Shown piece after piece: positions 27,801 to 41,800 of a stretch of DNA of 64,000 nt. The position numbers and the translations under genes are program-made. Origin of the DNA: Dirofilaria immitis (taxonomy: Eukaryota > Nematoda > Chromadorea > Rhabditida > Onchocercidae); NCBI GenBank assembly GCA_024305405.1, contig JAKNDB010000092.1:4369501-4433500 (forward strand), read 5' to 3'. Each line of letters opens with the position of its first letter. Within the stretch, counting starts at the first letter, position 1. The notes below the pieces were generated by a model. The model ran no database searches. It was not told where the DNA came from and saw nothing but the letters and a program-made list of their open reading frames with translations.

Positions 27801-30800
27801 CTCTGTTACATGTTTCTATAATAGTTGAGTTAAATCAACTGTGAATGCACATTACATCTTTTCAAAAATCAACATCTTATACAGTCACATTTCACTATAC
27901 CACAACTAGCATGCTAAAAGAAATAAACTACTAATTTTGAATGAAAAGTTAGTTGGTAAAATAAAAATAGAATAGATGAACATTTCCTATTTTCACCACA
28001 CTATTCCCATTAACTTTTAGATTTACTAATTTACAACAATTCAATTTTAAAAGTAAAAGTTACTGACATATCATGTCGCTATAATTACCTTCTGCAAAAA
28101 GAATACAAAAGATCACGCGTTAGTAGAAGTTGAAAAAAGTATATAAATATTAATCAATATGAATGGGCTGGGGATGTTTTCTCTGGAAATCCTAATTCAT
28201 TTTCATATGTGTGCAAAATGATCCATCTGCAATGATGGAAACTTCTGACAAAATACATCTGTCGTACCATTATTTATTATTCCCAAAAGCGCAGCTCTGG
28301 AAATAACAACACCAGCCCAATACCCCAAACCTTGAATTACAAATCTGAGATAAAACATTTAACCGCACAAATTCAACAAGCGTCCCTCCGTCAGGGCATA
28401 TCAATTTTCGATCAAAATAATTAAATTGCTTACGTGCTGAAATTAAAGAGACCATCGCAGAAAAAGACAGAGAAAGAACGAAAAGGGAAATTCATTAAAT
28501 TTTCTACTGAAAAATTTATTAAATTCTATTAATATACCGCCGGTTACATTTTAGCAAAAATGCCTAATACAAAACGCAAACAACTACAAGTAATTTTCAC
28601 GTAAGTATAGCAATGGTAAAAATGCATTCAAAAAGCAAAAAGCAAACATAATATAATGCCTAAATTGATTCTTCAGTTAATAATTTTGTTAGTTTTTAGC
28701 GCTTTCTCTTTCTTTAGCTTTGCAGCTACAAACTATTTCACAATATTAAAAGAACTCACTTTCCGTCGGGATAAAACAGAGCGAACTTGTGCTGCTTTGA
28801 CATAAAACCAGCTTCGAGATCTCGCAATTTTATTCCATCCAACGGTAGCATATATTTTTTTCTTTTTCCTACAGTTTGATGTTTTCAAGTTTTCAAAAAA
28901 ATGTCGTCAACAAAGCCAACTGAACAATATATTCCATATCATAACAGTTTAAAAAAAAAATTTAAGCAACCGGAAAGATAACTCTGCATATTAGACTGTG
29001 GTTCAGGAAGTTTAAAATATCACATTTTTATCTAATCAACAAGTTAATAATTTTTTCTTATCGCATACCGAGAAATACCTTTAGTAAGCCAATGCGAAAC
29101 ATTTATGATCTATAGGTCAACCACAGTTCACATGCAATATCATTTTATACCGTTCATATAATACAGAGCTAAAGAAAATCAAAAAGAGGTTTCCTCCTGC
29201 AGAAAATAGATGTCAAAAATAAATTGAAAAATAGAAAAAAATATCACTTAAGGTTGTAATTTAAATGTAAAGCATTAAATTAATGAGAATATAAAAGGAT
29301 GAAAGTACCATACCTCGTCATCCTTATACCACGATAAACTGTCAGATGTGAGTACAAACCAACAGTCTTTTGAACCACGTACAAACGATATATTGTGCAC
29401 TGACAACCAACCTTTTCTTATCACCTGATTACCTAGATTTTTTTTGTGAAGTCGACGATGCTTTTGCTTCCGCACTATAAAAATCAAAAGTTGTTATACA
29501 ATTCCCAAAAATAATATTTTGATATATCTTCGCACTTCTTCATTATTAATTAAGATAAAGCAAATTTAATTTCCAGATAGTGCTAATGCAAACAAATCTA
29601 CCGAATAGAGTACAGCCGCAGATAATACCACGAATTATTACACTTAAATTTAATTCCATAAATTACGAGAAGTATAATTTCATTAGTACGTCACATTACG
29701 ATGACTGCCTGACGATAGACTCTTCTTCATGTATAATCAACGAAATGCAAAGAATTAGGCAAAGATTGAAACATGCTTTGAAAACCCGATAAAATCTTCA
29801 TGATTAGTGTTCATATAAGCCAGCTCATAATCAACAAGCATCGATATGTGATATTTTGCAGATTGTTCTTTTTCTCGCATATTTGTCGTTACAATTCGTT
29901 CGATTTCATCGCGCAATCTTGGATAACGCGCAACCTAAAACTTAAGCTTATTTCAAAAAGAGACCTTTTCATCTATTAAAATTATTATTTGCTTTCATTA
30001 CGTTAACCCTGATTGTTATAAACTTATAGATATAAACTTATAGATATCTCTGTTTGTCCAATTGTGGATAAAAAAAAGAAACCATAAAAATCCTCAGTTA
30101 TTAATTAAAGTCAGTAGTAAAAACTATATAATAATTCAATGACTAAGAATTTTAGAAAAACTTCAATTATACAATATAATAATATAATCACAGCAGTACC
30201 ACTGACATCGAACAATGAATAAATTTCAAAGATAAACTATAAAAGTAGTGGAACCTACACATTCAGCACACTGTCGTACAACAGCGGCCAATTCATTAAC
30301 AACTAGATCAACGCATTTTAGTGACGGTTCTTTTAGACGCTCAATCTGTTTCTTCACTATAGCTTCAAATGCCATGTCAGGAGTGAAAAGACCAACACGG
30401 ATGCCATGAATGTTACGTATAGCAATTTGTATTTCTCTTCTCATCTCCTATAAAATTAAACCCTTAAGCATAAAGAAATATGGAATCAAATTTATGCTTT
30501 ACACTTCACTTTTGCATACACATAAAAAGATAAAACTGTCATGCCCAGAAATTTATGATGACCACAACAGTTTTTGTTGCAAATATAAGCCTAAAATCAT
30601 AACCCACTTTTTCCAAAATTTAAATTTGAAAATTAAGATGAAATATTGCGAGTCAAAACTAATTTCATGCACATATAAGCTTAGTAGACCAATAAGACTG
30701 ACAATAGTTCGAAAAATTTAACCTTTTCATCGATTTCCATTTTTACGATTTCGAACGGAAACCGTTCGTGGAAAATCCGATTAATTCGTGCACCTCCTGA

Positions 30801-33800
30801 GAGCTCGTTTGTACTTACAGCCTTTGATGATGATCCTTCAACTGATCGCTCGATATCAGTTGTAAAAGTTTGTACCATCCTAAGAATAATGATTTTAGCT
30901 TTTTGAGATAAAAGTAAGAATATCGATATTATACATATCTATAAAAACTTATCTGGGTAAAAAAATCTATTTTCGCTCTCCAATAACTATGATAATTTTT
31001 TGTAGTGATAGCATTCCTAGTTGGCGCAAATAATCCTGTTAGTTGTATATTTTGTGGGATTTAAAATTCAGCACGTCGACATAAGGTAAAGTGGGCATTG
31101 AGAAAGTTGCAAAAAATTTTCCTGGGAAAATCATGACGCCCAATATTAATTCTGCTTCTGGTTTTGCAAATTTTAATAGCGAGAGTTACAGAAATTTTTT
31201 AAAAAATTTCGCTTAGTAAGTCTAAATCACGACGGCATAATCAGACGGTCTTTTCTTATGCTATTTGTATTTGAGAAACATAAACACAGAAATAATAGCA
31301 TACTGCATAAGAGCTTTCGTTTTTCTGGACGGATCATTTGGCTGAAAATTTTTATATTCGTTAACATCCTTTTCCAATGCATATAGCTTTTTTGTAGAGA
31401 ATCCCTCAACGCTGGCAATGTATCTTTGATATGATTTGTCAGTTGCTGATTTAATGTCCTTTGCAAATATGGTGTTCCCAAACGATCTGCTAGATGTCTG
31501 TAAAAACAGTCTCATTATTAATCATAAGACAGCACAATATCGGTAATTTTCAGCATAATTGCAAACTAATTAAAAGGACAGATAAACGCCAAAACGCTAA
31601 AAGATTTACCGATATGCAGGATGTGATATGAAGAATTTGCGTTCCGCATCGAGTGCTGCTCTAATATCCTTTTTGCCAACAATATCTTTCTGACCTCGAT
31701 TTACAACTCCGATATAACCTAAACTATGAGCATTTTTGTTACTGTTAGGTTTTTTTCGCTTTTTCGAAAAAGTGCAAATTTTAAATTAGAAAACAAAAAG
31801 TAAAGAAATCTCATTGTCGGCATGTTCACTTTATTTCAAATTCAAGAATCATTCTGTATAATGCGACATTTTAAAACATTAAACGAGTGATGAATGCTTT
31901 AGGATTCACAGAGAGCACAGAATAACTTAGTAATGCGATTCACTAACCAAAAGTTGGAAAGTTTCTGCACGAAGTTAATTGTAATAATAATTATATCAAA
32001 AAAACATCGATATTTTCCAGTTGCTTACTTATTTTATAAAAGCTTTATAATAATTTACCTCTGCGAAGTGGAAATAAACGATTTTCCAAAATGTCACGAG
32101 CATCAGTACCTTCATCCATTAAATCCAGTTTTGTCAAAACTCCGATAGTTCGCAATCCTTGTGGATCAACCTGCAATCACGGTTCTTTGATAAACGAAAA
32201 TAGTTTGGAAAATCAAAATTATGCCAAAAAGCAATTCAAGAAAAATCTAAACTATTTGGGCTTCTCTCTGGTTTATATGTAAAAAAATAACCGAACTAAC
32301 CTCTCGCGCAAGTTTAAGTGCATCAGATGTAGCAAGATCACTATTTGCTGGTGTAACTGCCAAAATGAGGCATGTTTCACGTGAAATATAAGTTAATAGC
32401 ATTTCTCGTATCTGATGCTCGATATCGGGAGGTTGATCACCAACTGGTACTTTTGTTAAGCCCGGCAAATCGATAAGAGTCAAATTTAACACTAAAAACA
32501 TAATTCACTTAACTTAAAAACTGAAGATATGATTTATTAATCTTTCGCAATAAAAATATCATTTCTGAATACATCAAAGATAGTGACTTTGGCTTCATTC
32601 GAATATTGTATGAGGATTGTTTCATTCAATGAAGAGCAAAGAATCTGAAATGCTAGCTGATCCATTGACCTTAAAGGCTTTCAAAAAAACAATTCATCTG
32701 TTTTTCGACTAAAATTAAATAAGCAAAAAGTAAAGAAATCTCACTACTAGAAAATATTTGCTGGTGTAGTAACTTTTTCTAATCTTTAAGTTTTACCAAA
32801 TATAAACATTTATTAAAAATAATTATAATTATGTCTCGTCTGATTCGATCGCTTATAATACAATAGTAGTAAATTTCTATTCTTATAAAGAAAAGTTAAA
32901 AATAAAATTTTTTTGGTAAGACATTGCTAGGAGAAAATTTTCATGGAAATATTAGTAAAAATAAGAGTATTATAGTTTGTTGCCTGCAAAAAATTATTCA
33001 TTTTTATTTACTATTCCTGCGCGGAATAGCTGAACAAGAATTTGTGAACAACTTATTTTATTTCTAAATAATTAGGAAGACAGAAAGTTCTAAATTATTA
33101 GAGGAGAACAAATCCTGAGAACATGAAATTTACTTTTTATTTTTACGTATAGAAGCTTAAGAGTAGAATTACAGTAATATAAGGGTAAAATAGATAAATA
33201 TTGTGTGAAATGGAAACTGTGTCCTTTGCATTCAACAAAAGTCAAAAATGTTCATCGCTTCACGGAAATATCAAGAAACACGTTTAGAAAAGGAGGTAAT
33301 GCAGGTTATAAAATATATTAAATAAAATACCATTTGGGCTAAAAATTCTCAAATTGATTGGAATAGGTGAGATGCCTTTATTCTGACCCGTTATGCGATC
33401 TGTTTCATCTTCAATTTCTTTTCTAATCATATCGAAATCAGTGAATTTTTGTCCTCTTTTGTGCAAAAATTCTCCATATTCTGTAAATAATACTTTTGCA
33501 ATCGACTTCATGGACATCGAATGTTTTATGATTGTAAAATCAAAATTAGGACAAGTTGAATGTTTCTAGTTCGCTGCCCTATCAAGGCTGAATAGTTATG
33601 TATTATGAAAACCAATTCAAGAATTTTTTAAAACCGCTACTTACCTATATGTTGGTCGTGCACCAGTTGTAAAATCAACGGTCTGCGTGTAACAATACCA
33701 GATCCACGAGGAGGAAATCCCTGAAATCGAAAATATATTCAATACAGTCATCGCAAAGTTGTAAAGAAATTTAAGGAAATTCTTTAAATTGTTCAAAAAC

Positions 33801-34111
33801 AAAAAAAGAAAAAATAAAAGAAAAAAATTAAAGAAAAAAACTAACTTGCCAACAAAATTTTCCAGTACAGATGATTTGCCTGCGCTTTGTCCTCCTACCA
33901 CTGCTATTTGTGGCAGATCAAAGTTCAGTGATGTCCCCAGTTGAGCGAATGCATCCTGAAAATGACGTGATGCAGTAATTGGAGGCTTAATTTAATAAAT
34001 AATTTCGCAGTAGTTTGGAAAGTAATTGTAAAACTTCAAATGATAACAATAAACCTGCAATCTATTGATAATCGGAATCAGAGCTTGCATGCCCGTATTA
34101 GCCCACGCCAT
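24849..34111 (-). CDS. dyn-1: dynamin GTPase DYN-1
   Basis: Large GTPase that pinches off endocytic vesicles, acting at the plasma membrane in synaptic vesicle recycling and phagocytosis. Nineteen exons, in transcription order: 34111-34055, 33955-33846, 33720-33645, 33480-33331, 32491-32301, 32170-32059, 31718-31610, 31497-31304, 30879-30723, 30447-30259, 29934-29777, 29474-29314, 28868-28760, 27395-27267, 27188-27036, 26799-26740, 26566-26409, 26236-26069, 24933-24849; about 842 aa, close to C. elegans DYN-1. Start [17 protein letters not shown] matches dynamin N-termini. GTPase motifs: GGQSAGKSS (40-48), DLPG (~139-142), TKLD (~208-211). A middle domain/stalk follows, then PH ([10 protein letters not shown]..., ~518-625), GED (~650-740) and a Pro/Arg/Gly-rich tail of about 90 residues ([16 protein letters not shown]). 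One intron looks GC-AG (29776-29775). Frame breaks lie at ~33712, 31388-31393, 29438-29445, 28855-28861 and 27330. Without them every phase agrees. Confidence 0.96.
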
Positions 34112-35079
34112 TTTAACGCTCCCTTGTTAAATAATTGCCACCACGATATAAAAGTACGAACAAGGAGTGCAACTTCGAATGAATTCCCTTTTCGATGCCA
34201 AAGTAATTCGTTCAAATAAAAATTTCCAATCAATTAATACCGCAAGAGCTTGCACATAAGATGAAACTAAGTGTGTATGTTTATATACAAAATCTTAATG
34301 CCTGAAATATTTGCACTCCAAAAAGTTCTATTAAACATGAACGCGAAACAAAGACATAGTTTTCCTCTAAAAAATTAAAAGTGACAATTGAATAGCATTC
34401 GCTTGATAATCATAGCACAAAATGTATCGCAAATTTTAAATGGAGGATAATGAAGATAAATATGTCAAATAAAAAATCTAACTTGCTGTTGTAAGATTTT
34501 CAAAAAAAAAAAGTAATCAGAATTCGTTGGTAATTTAAAGATTTTTTAAAAATAGCATGAAAAGACATTCATACGAAAATTCGTATTACAACGAATACGA
34601 ATAATATGATGGAAATCGGTAAATATAAATAATCATACCAGTGGAAATGATGGCTTAAACCTTTCCTTAATTTTATCAATTACTGTAAAATTCAAGAAAC
34701 ATCGATGAACAAAAAAAAACGAAAAACTGAAAACAGTACTATGGTAATTCTATATATTGGCAAATATTTTAGTTATAAGCGAGATAATTTAATTCGACGA
34801 ATAAATGATTATCTTCATTACTTACTATCTCATTCGATTATTAATTGATCGATGAAGTACAATTTTCAAGATTGCTTGCTCAAAATTCTCCCATCCAATC
34901 GATCCATTCTTTCTCGGAAATAATAAATAATAAAAACAAAAAAACAGGAAGGAAGAATTGAAAGGAGCTTCCATTTTCTGGAAGAGAAATTGCCGAAAAT
35001 ACATAATGGATGCTTCACTATGTTTTCCAGAATTTTCATTTTTTCCTAATTCAATAAGAGCAAGTAAAGCAAACATAAC

Positions 35080-35145
35080 ACATAAATACATATACATCCA
35101 TAGATATATGCATGCTATATACATATATACATATACACACCTCAT
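35080..35145. repeat. TACATA-rich microsatellite
   Basis: Degenerate TACATA/TAGATA/CACACA units in a row (for example ATACATATATACATATACAC). Its reverse-strand translation produces a spurious Tyr/Met/Cys-rich open frame. Confidence 0.75.
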
Positions 35146-37054
35146 AACCTCACAGCCTAATATATAAGCTTTTTGGAAAAAATCGATAAATCCTTTCTCG
35201 TTTCCATAAAAAAATAAGAGCAATATGGAGTGAATATGTATGCACTTTTATAAGCATTTTTCTAATATTTTAATGATTTCTAATTGAAAATAATATTCCA
35301 CTAAGAGTATACAATAATCAAGAGAATATACATGTGTAAAAATGAAGAACATTGATTGAATCATAGTATTTACATAATGATATCTGAAAAATTGAATATT
35401 TAAATCAGAAACTAAAAGATAATTATGAAAAACCAGGGAAAAACACAAGATCTAATCAACATGGTATGGAATTAGACAGGTATTCTTAAATAAGGAAAAC
35501 ACAAAGAAAACAAAGGAATAAAAATATCACACTAATAATTGTACAATTATTTTCATCGAAATACGAAATACGAACTATCCCCTATTTGGTAAACAACGAG
35601 TATCAAGCATACGAATAAGCTACAATCTATAAACTTTATACTGAATATATTCATGTAAAACGAACTGTTTATACAAATATATCAGATTGTTTGCCATAAA
35701 CTATATAAACATTCACCATATGATTATTCACGTCAGTGAACATAGATGTGGATGGACAACAACTGAAATGTAAATGAAGGACAAAAAAGAATAAAAACTT
35801 CCAGAAAAGGCATTACCAGTAATGAGTCCTTAATTATCCAAGTGAAAAGAAAGTATATATAAAAATATTATAATCTGCAACAAAAAATAATATATTAATC
35901 AGAAAAAATCAATTGCGAGAAACAACAGATCAATGAAAAAGAATGATAAGTTTTACACGGTGGTATAAAAACTTGCTAAATCAAAGTGTCATTCTATTCG
36001 CTGCAGAAGTTAAATTGCCATTTGCCGTTGTTTAACACAATTCTTAATGAACATATGCATAAAAGTGAAGCGAAGAAACAACAGGTAAAGAAAAATTTTA
36101 TAAAATTATTAATTCTATAAATTAAAATATTTGAAACATAAGCAATATACTACCGAACATGGTAATTGGTTCTTATAAAATATCACTTCAATGAACTCCA
36201 ATTTCCCAAACACTTTCAACAACATCACGCTATCTACTTCTAACACCCGCTCCCTGCACCCTGAATTCCCCCTCTCGGCTACTCGATCTGCATTACTGTA
36301 CACTCGACAGCCCGCATATAGGATTAGTATGCAATGATTATTTCTCACTAACCAATTTCAATCTGATGCTGAAAAGTATATGAGACTTGAAATGAGTCAT
36401 TTAGCAATTACCGGAAATTTTATTGAATACTGAACGTTTATCATTTCCATTTTAATCATTTAGCATCAGGCGAAATTCCTAACAAAAAATGACTTGAAAA
36501 AAAAGAAAAAAATATGATTTGTTATAATGAAATAGAACTTATTTTTCTCTTAATTAATGTGAAAAAAACAAAATATTTCGTGCACTTAACTTATGATAGT
36601 TTCAGATGATAATAGCGATAATTTTACTTGTGATATTTGTTAACGATAGTGTATATAATTTAATTTATAACATTGCCTGATAATATAATATGCACAATTG
36701 GCCTGCAATATTTCCGCTGATGCTTATATAAATTTATATATTATATAATTAATATTCATCATTTTCGAGTAATAAGTTTTAGCAAAATTAAACAAAAAGT
36801 TAACTGTAATTTGGATCAAAAGTAGGAATGAAATAAGAAATTAATTGCAATTTCATCCAATTTATGCATTAATAACCAATTGTGACGATATTAATTTTGA
36901 TAACATTTCTGATATTTTTTTTCAACAAATTAAAAAGTGAAAATTTTCAAAATTTTAAACTAAAAAAAACTAAATCATGAAAAAGTAATCATTTATACAA
37001 ATAACACTGAAATGGAATATTTGAAATGGATGCATATTTTCCATTTCTATTTAA

Positions 37055-37092
37055 TTATATATATATATATGTGTATATGTATATGCATATTT
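37055..37092. repeat. TA/TG microsatellite
   Basis: A TA run grading into GTATATGTATATGC units, in gene-free DNA. Confidence 0.8.
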
Positions 37093-40000
37093 GCACACAC
37101 AATGTATTTATTAGTTAATAGTAAAAGAAAATTAATAATTAATTTAATAATTTAGTCGCTGTGTGTAATAAATTCCATATATCGATTATTTAAAAAGTTT
37201 AAAATTCATGAGATGTAATACTTTCAACATAAATATTCAAGTGATAATAAGGCACTGCGACACTTCAATTTCGTGATACCCTCCTTTGGGATAAGCTAAG
37301 CAGATTTAATAAATGACTCATCAATGTTATCGTTAAAAAGTAATCTTTGGCATAGCATATGTCTACGATCGAAGTAATCTAAAAGTTATTTCTCTCGGCA
37401 ATATTCCAAATTTTTATTTTCTGCACTATCTCTTCCTTTTCTTCTCTTCTATTTTACTATTTTTCTTCATCATTGGTTCGTGCTTCAACGAACATAGAGA
37501 TAATATCATGCATAGTTGGTTAGTATCGAAGCTTACGGAATCTGAACTTTTTAAATTAATAATTAATTGATTATCAAAAAATATCATTCTGATAACTAAA
37601 GCTCCACTGAAAATTTTGGAGTAATAAATTTTAAATTATTCTACAAAAACGACAATCATCCTATCATCATAATTGAACCATTTATGAAAAACGCATCTAA
37701 TAATTGTTTAAATTATTTGTTCAATTATTAGAACTACCGCTATAAAGCTTGCATAATTTATAAAATTTTCTTTTCATACTAAAAATACAAAAATACAAAT
37801 GAAAAAAGTGCAATGTTATACAAATTTTGAAAAAATAATTTGAAATTACTAAATTATTATTTTTTGTTTTGAAAGAAATAGTAACAAAAATTTCATTATT
37901 TTTTGTATTTATTTCTTTTCTTACTTACTTTTAAAAATACTCTTTTTGCATTTTCTTTCCTTTTGTTTTTCAATATTTCTTGAAATGACGAAAAACACCG
38001 AGAAATATCTCTTATCAAAATTTTCTTTCTTATGTATTTTTCAAATAATCATTCACACATTTCATCTTATAAAACTCGTTCAATTTTATTAATTTTTATC
38101 ATTAACTTTTCATCAACTCACAATTTCCTGATATTGATAAATTAATATCAGTTAATCTTCTATGAATTTTTCATTTTATTCTTTCATTGGGATAGTTTGT
38201 TAAAATATCAAAAATTTTTATAAATTTATCGTATATAATTTTTTCGTTTTTCTTAGAGAGTTATCCTGTGTTTATTAAATAGAAATTGAAATAAAAGAAA
38301 ACATTTAAAATTTGTATCTATTTAAATTTAAAATATTCATATATTTCTACTAATTGTAAAATTGGAACTAAATCCTTATAAGGCTTGAAAATTAAACAAT
38401 TCCATAAGTCAATAATCAATAATTGATAATGAATAAAACAGTAATTAAAATTAAGGAACAGAAAGAAATTTGAAAAATATGTGTTGAATTTTAATTACGT
38501 AATAGAACGAGTAAGGAGGTATTCTTCGATCCATCAACCATCGATGAATGGGGAGAGCGAGAGAAAAACTAAGAATCAAAAGAATGAAAAATTCATATCA
38601 ATGAACAATGACAGTGAGTAAATTAAAAAAAAAAAAGTAAATGACTTGTTAAGCATTTGCTTAAATTTTAAAATATCGATTGAAAAATTGATAAAAATTT
38701 GTTTAAAAATTTTGCAAATTTTATTTCTTCAATTAATAAATTTAAGTATAAGGAGATGGAAAATTTGAAAAAAGAAAAAAATGGTAAATTTACTTGAAGT
38801 AACAAAAACATTTTTCAATACATCTAATTTCTACTGTTATTATTATTATTGCTAATTTTTAATCATTTCCAAAAAGTAAACAATTTTTTTTTATCGATAA
38901 CGAAATTTGAGAAAAATGAAATTGCCACTGTATGAGGAAGGAAACGTTAACGATAATGATGATATTGCCTTCATGCTATCATTTCAATAAAAGATTGTTC
39001 ATTTTTTTTTTCAATAAAAAATCGTAATGTATGATGAAATGAATGAATGACGTGATGAAATGAAAAAATCTTCGGGATAAAAAATGATACTTTTATAAAA
39101 CTTAATAATTAAATAAATTTGTATCGAATAAATGAATTTGTAGTGATGTACGGGGTGTAAGTATAAATTAGTATAATTTGAAATTATTTCAGAAAAATCA
39201 TAAATTAAATTATCATCCATAATTACAAATTAATAAGTTGTTTGGTTATTAATAAAATTGAATCAAAAAAATCAATTATTTATAGCAATGAAAATAGAAT
39301 AAGGATGGAAAAGACATATTTATGTTTACATTTTATGTGTGAAGAGGAAAAATATTCATTCATAGGCTAACTGAATTAAAAATATTCTTAATTAGTAGGT
39401 AACAATTATTATTCAAATTAAATCAATCAATAGTGATTAATTTAGCAAACCGACAAATAAATTATATTTAATTCTGAAAAAAGAAAAATCAAGTCATTAC
39501 CAGTAACAAATATTTAACTACAAAATATTTGGAATGAATTGAATAATTTAAAAGTCTTTTATTAAGTTCTTTTGCAAGCGACAAATATATTCTGACGATT
39601 ATATTAATCATCGAAATATTTTTCATTTTTATCAGTTAAATCGAGAATATATTTTATAAAAATTCTTCCAAAAAGTTTCATTTTAATCTGTTTAAATTTG
39701 TTTTAATTTTGAAAGTTGAAAAAAAACCTTTCGCTAACAAATGATATTTGAAAAGAACGAATTGAAAATATCAAAACGATTGCGTATGATTTAACAATAG
39801 GATCAAACTAGCGTTTGATCGAGATGATCAAATATTTAAAAACATTAACATTATTATCATTTTTAAAATCCAATGGTATAAAATAAGCTCCAAAATTATT
39901 CATTTGTTAGCGTTACTTTTTAAATTTAATCCCTTAATTGAATGCGTATTAAATAAAACTCATTTCAACATTGCAGGCAAAAAGTAAGCAATAAGTGCAA

Positions 40001-40570
40001 AAATTTTTTTAATTCTAATTAAATCTTTCTCTTTTTAGTTTAATTTAAATTTTGACTTATATTTACTTCATTTATAGTCCATATGAGGATTTTTAATATT
40101 TGAAAGTGTTGAAAAGATTTTTTTTCAGGTATGAAAGAAAATGTTTAAAAACAAATCATTTGCTCAAATCATCAAAAGAAGAGTTCTTTATCTTTTCCGT
40201 TTATAGCAGACTGATTACTAGGACTTAATTTCGAATATTTTTTTATTAATTCAACCTATTTTCTTTTTAAGTATTGATAATAGCATCATTTAGATTCTTT
40301 AGTATAACCGAGATAATATAATGAATGCTAGCATAGTGATGTTTGATGTTGCAAAAGTAGGAGAAATAAGATTTAAGGGATGAGATCTAAGAATTGGGCA
40401 CATAAATTGTTGTTATTTTCAAAAGGAAGCAAATTAAAATGATTTAAAGAAAGGAGTTAAAGTGGAAGCCTAGGATAAGAAGGGATGAAAAATGCAAAGA
40501 AAAGGGACCAGCTTTGCCAAGATAGAAGTATTGCATAAGTGGAAAAAAAAGATACAGAAAGAATAGAATT

Positions 40571-40613
40571 TTTATTGCTATTGTTATTGCTATTCTTACT
40601 GTTATTGTTATTT
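40571..40613. repeat. degenerate hexanucleotide repeat (ATTGTT/ATTGCT)
   Basis: About seven consecutive 6-base units alternating ATTGCT, ATTGTT, ATTCTT and ACTGTT. On the reverse strand it would encode a short Ala/Val/Ile/Thr dipeptide-like run. No splice signals support that as coding. Confidence 0.75.
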
Positions 40614-41394
40614 GTAAAGCATAAGAACAAGAAAAAAAATGGATATTAGTAAAACTTATTGAAGCTTGGCAAAGTTGTATAAATAACAAAATAATCAATA
40701 AAAACTTATTAGGACGAATGAGAAAGAGGCATAAGAGAGCAAATAAATGTATAAGGAAGAAGGAATCAAAATAATTTCTCATATAATTTTATTTTATTTC
40801 TTCTTTTTTCCCATATACTGAAGCTTTTAAATATAAGTGCATTAATTATATGAGGAAAAGAAAGGGAAAAAAATATAGCAGTAGGAATGTTAGAATTGAA
40901 TGCTTTAAAGAAGCAGAAGAAATAGAAAATATATTCGTTTCGAATGTAAAGATCATCATCAGTGAATAAGAAATGGGAAACAAATCGAATGAATAAAGAC
41001 GAAAAAGACGATGAAGATAAATTAGGAAAGTATGGGATAAAAAATGAAAGACGAGGATCAAAGATTACAAAAACAAATTGATAAAGTTTGATAAAATTGC
41101 AAATACTGATTGCTTGGCATATAATTGATTAATTGATAATTTATTAGGCTCATTTATTTCAGCTAAAAATTAATTATCAAAAATCACCTGCGTATAGAAT
41201 AATTCGTAATTTTACGAAATTCTTACAAAAATCTTTTCTTTTCTTTCTGCACCAATTTGCGATTTTTATTACATTTTTTCCTTTTCTTTTATTGTTGCTT
41301 GCAAAATTTACTATTGTAATAATCCGATTGCGTTATCATTATTAATTATAATACATATTAAAAATATTCTATCGGCAATTAATAGTGCTATAAA

Positions 41395-41800
41395 ATATAT
41401 CATGTTGAATGTCTAGTAATATTATATCAATAGTATTACATCGTCCGTAGTAATATATTATATCAAAAATGTCATATCAAAAATATCATATCGAATGGCT
41501 TGCAGCACTCTATTAAAAATATCATATCAAGCAATTAATTAAATCATACCCAAAAAGTGCTATTTGAATGTTTGTAGTATTATATGGAAAACGTATTATT
41601 GGAAACTTAGTAATAGCATATCAGAAATGCCACCGAATAGTTACTAATAATATCATATCAAAAATAAAATGCCAGATATCATATCAGATAACTGGTAATA
41701 TAGCACCAAAAAGCATCGTATAAAAAAATCGTATCAAATGTTGAATAATGTTATATTAAAATTGATATCGTGTGTTTAATACTGCATCAAAAATATTATT
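41395..41800. repeat. diverged tandem array with recurrent ATATCAAAAAT
   Basis: Over about 400 bases the words (AT)ATCATATCAAAAAT and GAATG...GTAGTA/TAGTAATA recur many times with irregular spacing, roughly every 20-60 bases. Examples are the ATATCA words around 41460-41495, 41520, 41615, 41655 and 41680. It reads as an old, degenerate minisatellite rather than coding sequence. No open frame spans it. Confidence 0.65.

Noticed and set aside
34825..35223. 132-codon minus-strand open frame
   Set aside because: It is largely a translation of a TACATA/CACACA microsatellite, Tyr/Cys/Met-rich, with no splice context or domain.
40444..40782. 112-codon hydrophobic minus-strand open frame
   Set aside because: Runs through a hexanucleotide repeat and is almost all Leu/Ile/Phe/Ser. 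It reads like chance coding in AT-rich DNA rather than a membrane protein.
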